Source: Pseudonocardia ammonioxydans
Lineage (GTDB): Bacteria > Actinomycetota > Actinomycetes > Mycobacteriales > Pseudonocardiaceae
Length of the DNA: 64,000 nt
Direction: 5' to 3'
Assembly: GCF_900115005.1 (NCBI RefSeq)
Contig: NZ_FOUY01000016.1
Coordinates: 88,433-152,432 of the forward strand
Shown: positions 62,047 through 64,000 of the stretch, one piece after another
Position numbering within the stretch: position 1 is the stretch's first letter
Layout: every line of letters starts with the position of its first letter
Translations under genes and position numbers: made by a program
The notes under the pieces: generated by a model
Seen by the model: the letters and a program-made list of their open reading frames with translations, nothing else
Database searches by the model: none
Told to the model about the DNA's origin: nothing

Positions 62047-62436
62047 GGACCGTTCGGGTACCACGGTGTCGGTGACCGAGCGGCCGGGCGACGGCCCGGT
62101 CCTGGTGGTGGTGGTGCCCGGCGCCATGGCCGACGCGGCCGACTGGCTCCCCGTCGTCGACGCCCTGCCCGCCGACTGGCAGGTGCACGTGCTGAACCGC
62201 CGTGGCCGCGCTCCGAGCGGCCCGCTCGGCGAGGGCTACTCGCTGGAAGCGGAGGGTCGACGTGCACGCCCTGCTCGACGACGTCGACGGCGAGGTCCAC
62301 CTGTTCGGATGGAGCATCGGCGCCCTGCTCGGCCTCGAGGCAGCCCGGCGACGCGACGACCTGCACACCGTGATCGCGTACGAGCCGGTGTCGGCTCCGT
62401 TCGCCGCTGACGCGATCGCCCCGCTGGGACCGAAGC
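62043..62436 (+). pseudogene. Frameshifted, truncated alpha/beta hydrolase
   Basis: An ATG overlapping the P450 stop starts MRTVR, but the frame is soon closed; the family then continues from about 62063 in another frame (SVTERPGDGPVLVVVVPGA, ADWLPVVDALP, VLNRRGRAPSGPLGEGYSLE) and, after a second shift near 62252-62262, in a third (DVHALLDDVDGEVHLFGWSI, where GWSIG holds the nucleophile, then AYEPVSAPFAADAIAPLG). Homology stops at about 62436 before the catalytic Asp and His. At least two frameshifts plus truncation make it non-functional. It was probably translationally coupled to the P450. Confidence 0.7.
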
Positions 62437-62673
62437 TTCGATTCCGGCGGCGACCTCGAGCGTCGTCTCCGCACTGCCGAGCGGCTCGTGAAGGTCCGCG
62501 ACACCGCGATCGACGCCTCCAGCAAGCTCCTCGACGCCGCGTCACGTCATCGGGACATCGATCCGGATTGGCTCGCCGAGCTCCGTGAGCACCACGAGGA
62601 CCTGGTGAGCGCTCGCCGAGACGACCAGCGCCTCGTCGACGACACCTATCGACAGCTTCACCCACCGCGCTGA
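62437..62673 (+). pseudogene. Fragment of an unknown coiled-coil gene fused to the hydrolase break
   Basis: From about 62437 a different frame gives a charged helical sequence (SGGDLERRLRTAERLVKVRD, DPDWLAELREHHEDLVSARR, DDQRLVDDTYRQLHPPR) to TGA 62671. Third-position G/C is visibly lower than in the main genes. No good start exists upstream; GTG 62488 would give 61 residues. It looks like the 3' end of a foreign gene joined to the broken hydrolase. Family unknown. Confidence 0.4.
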
Positions 62674-62694
62674 GACCGATGCGCAGCGTCTCGA

Positions 62695-63096
62695 TCAGGT
62701 CGTCTCGAGGTGTTCACGGACTCTCACGAACAGGTCAGGCATCAGCGTCGTCAGCTCGTCGACCGATATCCAGCGCACGTCATCGAGCTCATCAGGCGCC
62801 GCAACGATGCTATCGGGTGTTGCTGCCCAGCAGTCGATGTAGACGATGAGCCGACCCGTCCGTGGATGAACCCGGCGTCCGAGCTCGCCCCGCGCCTCCA
62901 CGACGATGCCGGCCTCCTCGCTCGCTTCCCGCACCGCCGCGGCCACCGGGGTCTCACCCGGACCGACCTTGCCCCCGACGAACACCCACGGCGGCGTCCG
63001 GTCGACCCGTCGGCCGACCAGGACGCCGACCGCGCTTCTGACCACGGCGATCGCGACCACCGGCCGGTCGTGGGGCATGTCGGTCAGCACCACCAC
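62695..63096 (-). CDS. NUDIX hydrolase
   Basis: A 133-residue NUDIX protein with an intact box: GKVGPGETPVAAAVREASEE then AGI (G-x5-E-x7-RE-x2-EE-x-G). PPWVFVGGKVGPG before it suggests a MutT-like nucleotide pyrophosphatase. GTG 63096 or ATG 63078 may start it. Its start overlaps the 3' end of the thermonuclease-like remnant. Base composition is less G/C-skewed than the main region, consistent with recent arrival. Confidence 0.85.
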   Translation of the reverse strand: MVVLTDMPHDRPVVAIAVVRSAVGVLVGRRVDRTPPWVFVGGKVGPGETPVAAAVREASEEAGIVVEARGELGRRVHPRTGRLIVYIDCWAATPDSIVAAPDELDDVRWISVDELTTLMPDLFVRVREHLETT

Positions 63097-63608
63097 TTGC
63101 GGGCGCAGTATCCACCGGTGAGAGCACCGTCGGGCATGTTGACGTCATCATCGTCGGTGTCCACGTACACGTCGACGTCGCTGCCGCTCGAGACCGGCGT
63201 GGAGGGACCGCCGCACTCCCGCCCGGACGGCGGGCTCATCGCGTACGTCAGGTCCTTCCCGTAGAGCTGCTGGATGTATGCCGGGGATGCGTCGTTGTGG
63301 CCCTGGTGAACGCCGGTGTGGTCCCACTGCACCATCTCGAGCCCGAAGTCCTCGTTCCCGTTACCGGCCTGCACGTAACGCAGGTGGTGGCCGTACTGGT
63401 CGGTGTCGACGCCGGGCTCTGCGGTGAGGGTGATCGGCGAGTACTTCAGGTCGCCCTCGGCCGAGAGCTTGGCGGAGTCGCCCTGCACGGTGCCGATCTC
63501 GCAGGAATCGATGCCCAGCACCCGGATGGTGCGGCCGTCGCTGACCGTGAACGTGTCACCGTCGATCACCTCGGTGACCGTGACCTGCTCGCCGACGGCC
63601 GGTGGGGG
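63084..63608 (-). pseudogene. Thermonuclease-like (SNase/TNase fold) gene truncated by the IS element
   Basis: The minus-strand frame reads VTVTEVIDGDTFTVSDGRTI and RVLGIDSCEIG, the start of a staphylococcal-nuclease-like domain (IDGDTF ... RVLGID), followed by a family-like strand (GVDTDQYGHHLRYVQAG, QWDHTGVHQGHND) and a cysteine-bearing tail (GGYCARKWWC) to the stop at 63084. Upstream the frame is open only to the IS element at about 63605, so the N-terminal (probably signal peptide) part is lost. An internal GTG/ATG could still give a protein from MIDGDTF (63569, 161 residues). Whether it functions is unclear. Confidence 0.6.
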
Positions 63609-64000
63609 GCTGTAAGAACATCGGTGTAACTCCGATCAAGGAGTGTGGACCCGATGACAGACCTGGCAGACGAGCCGGTGGTTGACCTCGACGCGGTAAC
63701 CGACGGCCCGGCCGAGGGTGCAGGCCCAGCCGGGCTGGACCCTGTCGATGAGCAGCTGATCGCCCAGCTCGCCGGCCGGGCACGGGCGAACGGGCTGGAG
63801 CTGACCGGGGAGAATGGTCTGCTCGCGCAGCTGACCAAGCGGGTCCTGGAATCCGCTCTGGAAGGTGAGATCACCGATCACCTCGGCTACGAGTCCCACG
63901 ACCCGGCCGGCCGTGACGGCGGGAACTCTCGCAACGGTCACCGGTCGAAGACCGTGCTGACCGAGGCCGGGCCGGTCGAGCTCGATGTGCCCCGGGACCG
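63606..64000 (+). mobile_element. IS256-family insertion sequence, left part
   Basis: A GGGGCTGTAAGAACATCGG-type end at about 63606, typical of IS256-family terminal inverted repeats, is followed 48 bases on by a mutator-type transposase gene running off the window. The other end is not visible. It sits within the 5' part of a thermonuclease-like gene. The boundary is uncertain by a few bases because target duplications cannot be checked. Confidence 0.75.
63654..64000 (+). CDS. IS256-family (mutator) transposase, N-terminal part
   Basis: The frame from ATG 63654 is open for 115 codons to the window end. It contains ENGLLAQLTKRVLESALEGE, ITDHLGYESHDPAGRDGGNS and RNGHRSKTVLTEAGPVELDV followed by PRDR, a set of N-terminal signatures of IS256/mutator transposases (H-x-GY, RNG-x3-KT, PRDR). 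The catalytic DDE part lies beyond the window. AGGAG ten bases upstream supports the start. Confidence 0.9.
   Translation, partial: MTDLADEPVVDLDAVTDGPAEGAGPAGLDPVDEQLIAQLAGRARANGLELTGENGLLAQLTKRVLESALEGEITDHLGYESHDPAGRDGGNSRNGHRSKTVLTEAGPVELDVPRD

Overview
The window is uniformly GC-rich DNA with strong G/C preference at third codon positions, many GTG starts, 4-base (ATGA/GTGA) gene overlaps, F420-type oxidoreductase, P450, Dop (prokaryotic depupylase) and ECF41 genes. This points to a high-GC actinomycete; a Pseudonocardia-like soil actinobacterium is my best guess, but no rRNA or species marker is present. The content is mostly catabolic and regulatory, typical of a chromosomal accessory or degradative region.

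Layout. (1) 1-4251, plus strand: 3' part of a Baeyer-Villiger-type monooxygenase, an esterase, a small membrane protein with an odd start, a flavin reductase and a RibB with a degenerate RibA tail. (2) 4292-14229, minus strand: a ten-gene beta-oxidation-type operon read from 14229 downwards (secreted beta-propeller, SDR, acyl-CoA dehydrogenase, SMP-30 lactonase-like, acyl-CoA synthetase, thiolase, two crotonases, SDR), ending in its probable TetR repressor. A CCTAAC-N2-GTTAGG palindrome lies just upstream of the first gene. (3) 14230-24000: sarcosine oxidase soxBDAG flanked by two closely related GntR/FCD regulators, with serine dehydratase and TGATATATCA operators. Sarcosine gives glycine and one-carbon units, and serine then goes to pyruvate. 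This block also holds several gene ghosts. (4) 24055-31225: PoxB-like enzyme, DoxX-like protein, MFS pump, LysR, and an acyl-CoA dehydrogenase/CoA-transferase pair. (5) 31282-34907: the lower meta-cleavage pathway (hydratase, acylating acetaldehyde dehydrogenase, aldolase) with a divergent IclR regulator. (6) 34962-39590: small housekeeping or stress genes, an SDR/SnoaL/TetR unit and an MFS pump.

(7) 39682-48522: the most unusual block. An M20 hydrolase, a DUF1028 protein, RidA, an FMO and an MHS transporter appear to share a LysR-type operator (TGCATC-N9-GATGCA). Next to them are LysR and GntR genes and, divergently, a ferritin-like di-iron protein with a dedicated flavin/2Fe-2S reductase, behind a promoter whose -10 is covered by TGTATCC-N2-GGATACA. 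I read this as an undescribed oxygenase-dependent catabolic system for a probably nitrogen-containing compound; the substrate is unknown. (8) 48531-54180: LysR, a P450/DoxX/ECF41 sigma unit, a streptogramin-lyase-like propeller and an LLM oxidoreductase. (9) 54299-57817: a DUF222/HNH gene with a perfect SOS box and apparently leaderless promoter, convergent with a dop gene that lacks pup behind it. (10) 58017-62046: two-component system, SpoIIM-like protein, P450. (11) 62043-64000: decaying DNA: a broken alpha/beta hydrolase, an unrelated fragment, NUDIX, and a thermonuclease-like gene truncated by an IS256-family element running off the window end.

No rRNA, tRNA, CRISPR array or replication origin was recognised. 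Most other space between genes is short; the two gene-free stretches over 300 bases (14230-14693 and 20592-20984) are described by the operators, hairpins and gene remnants listed there.
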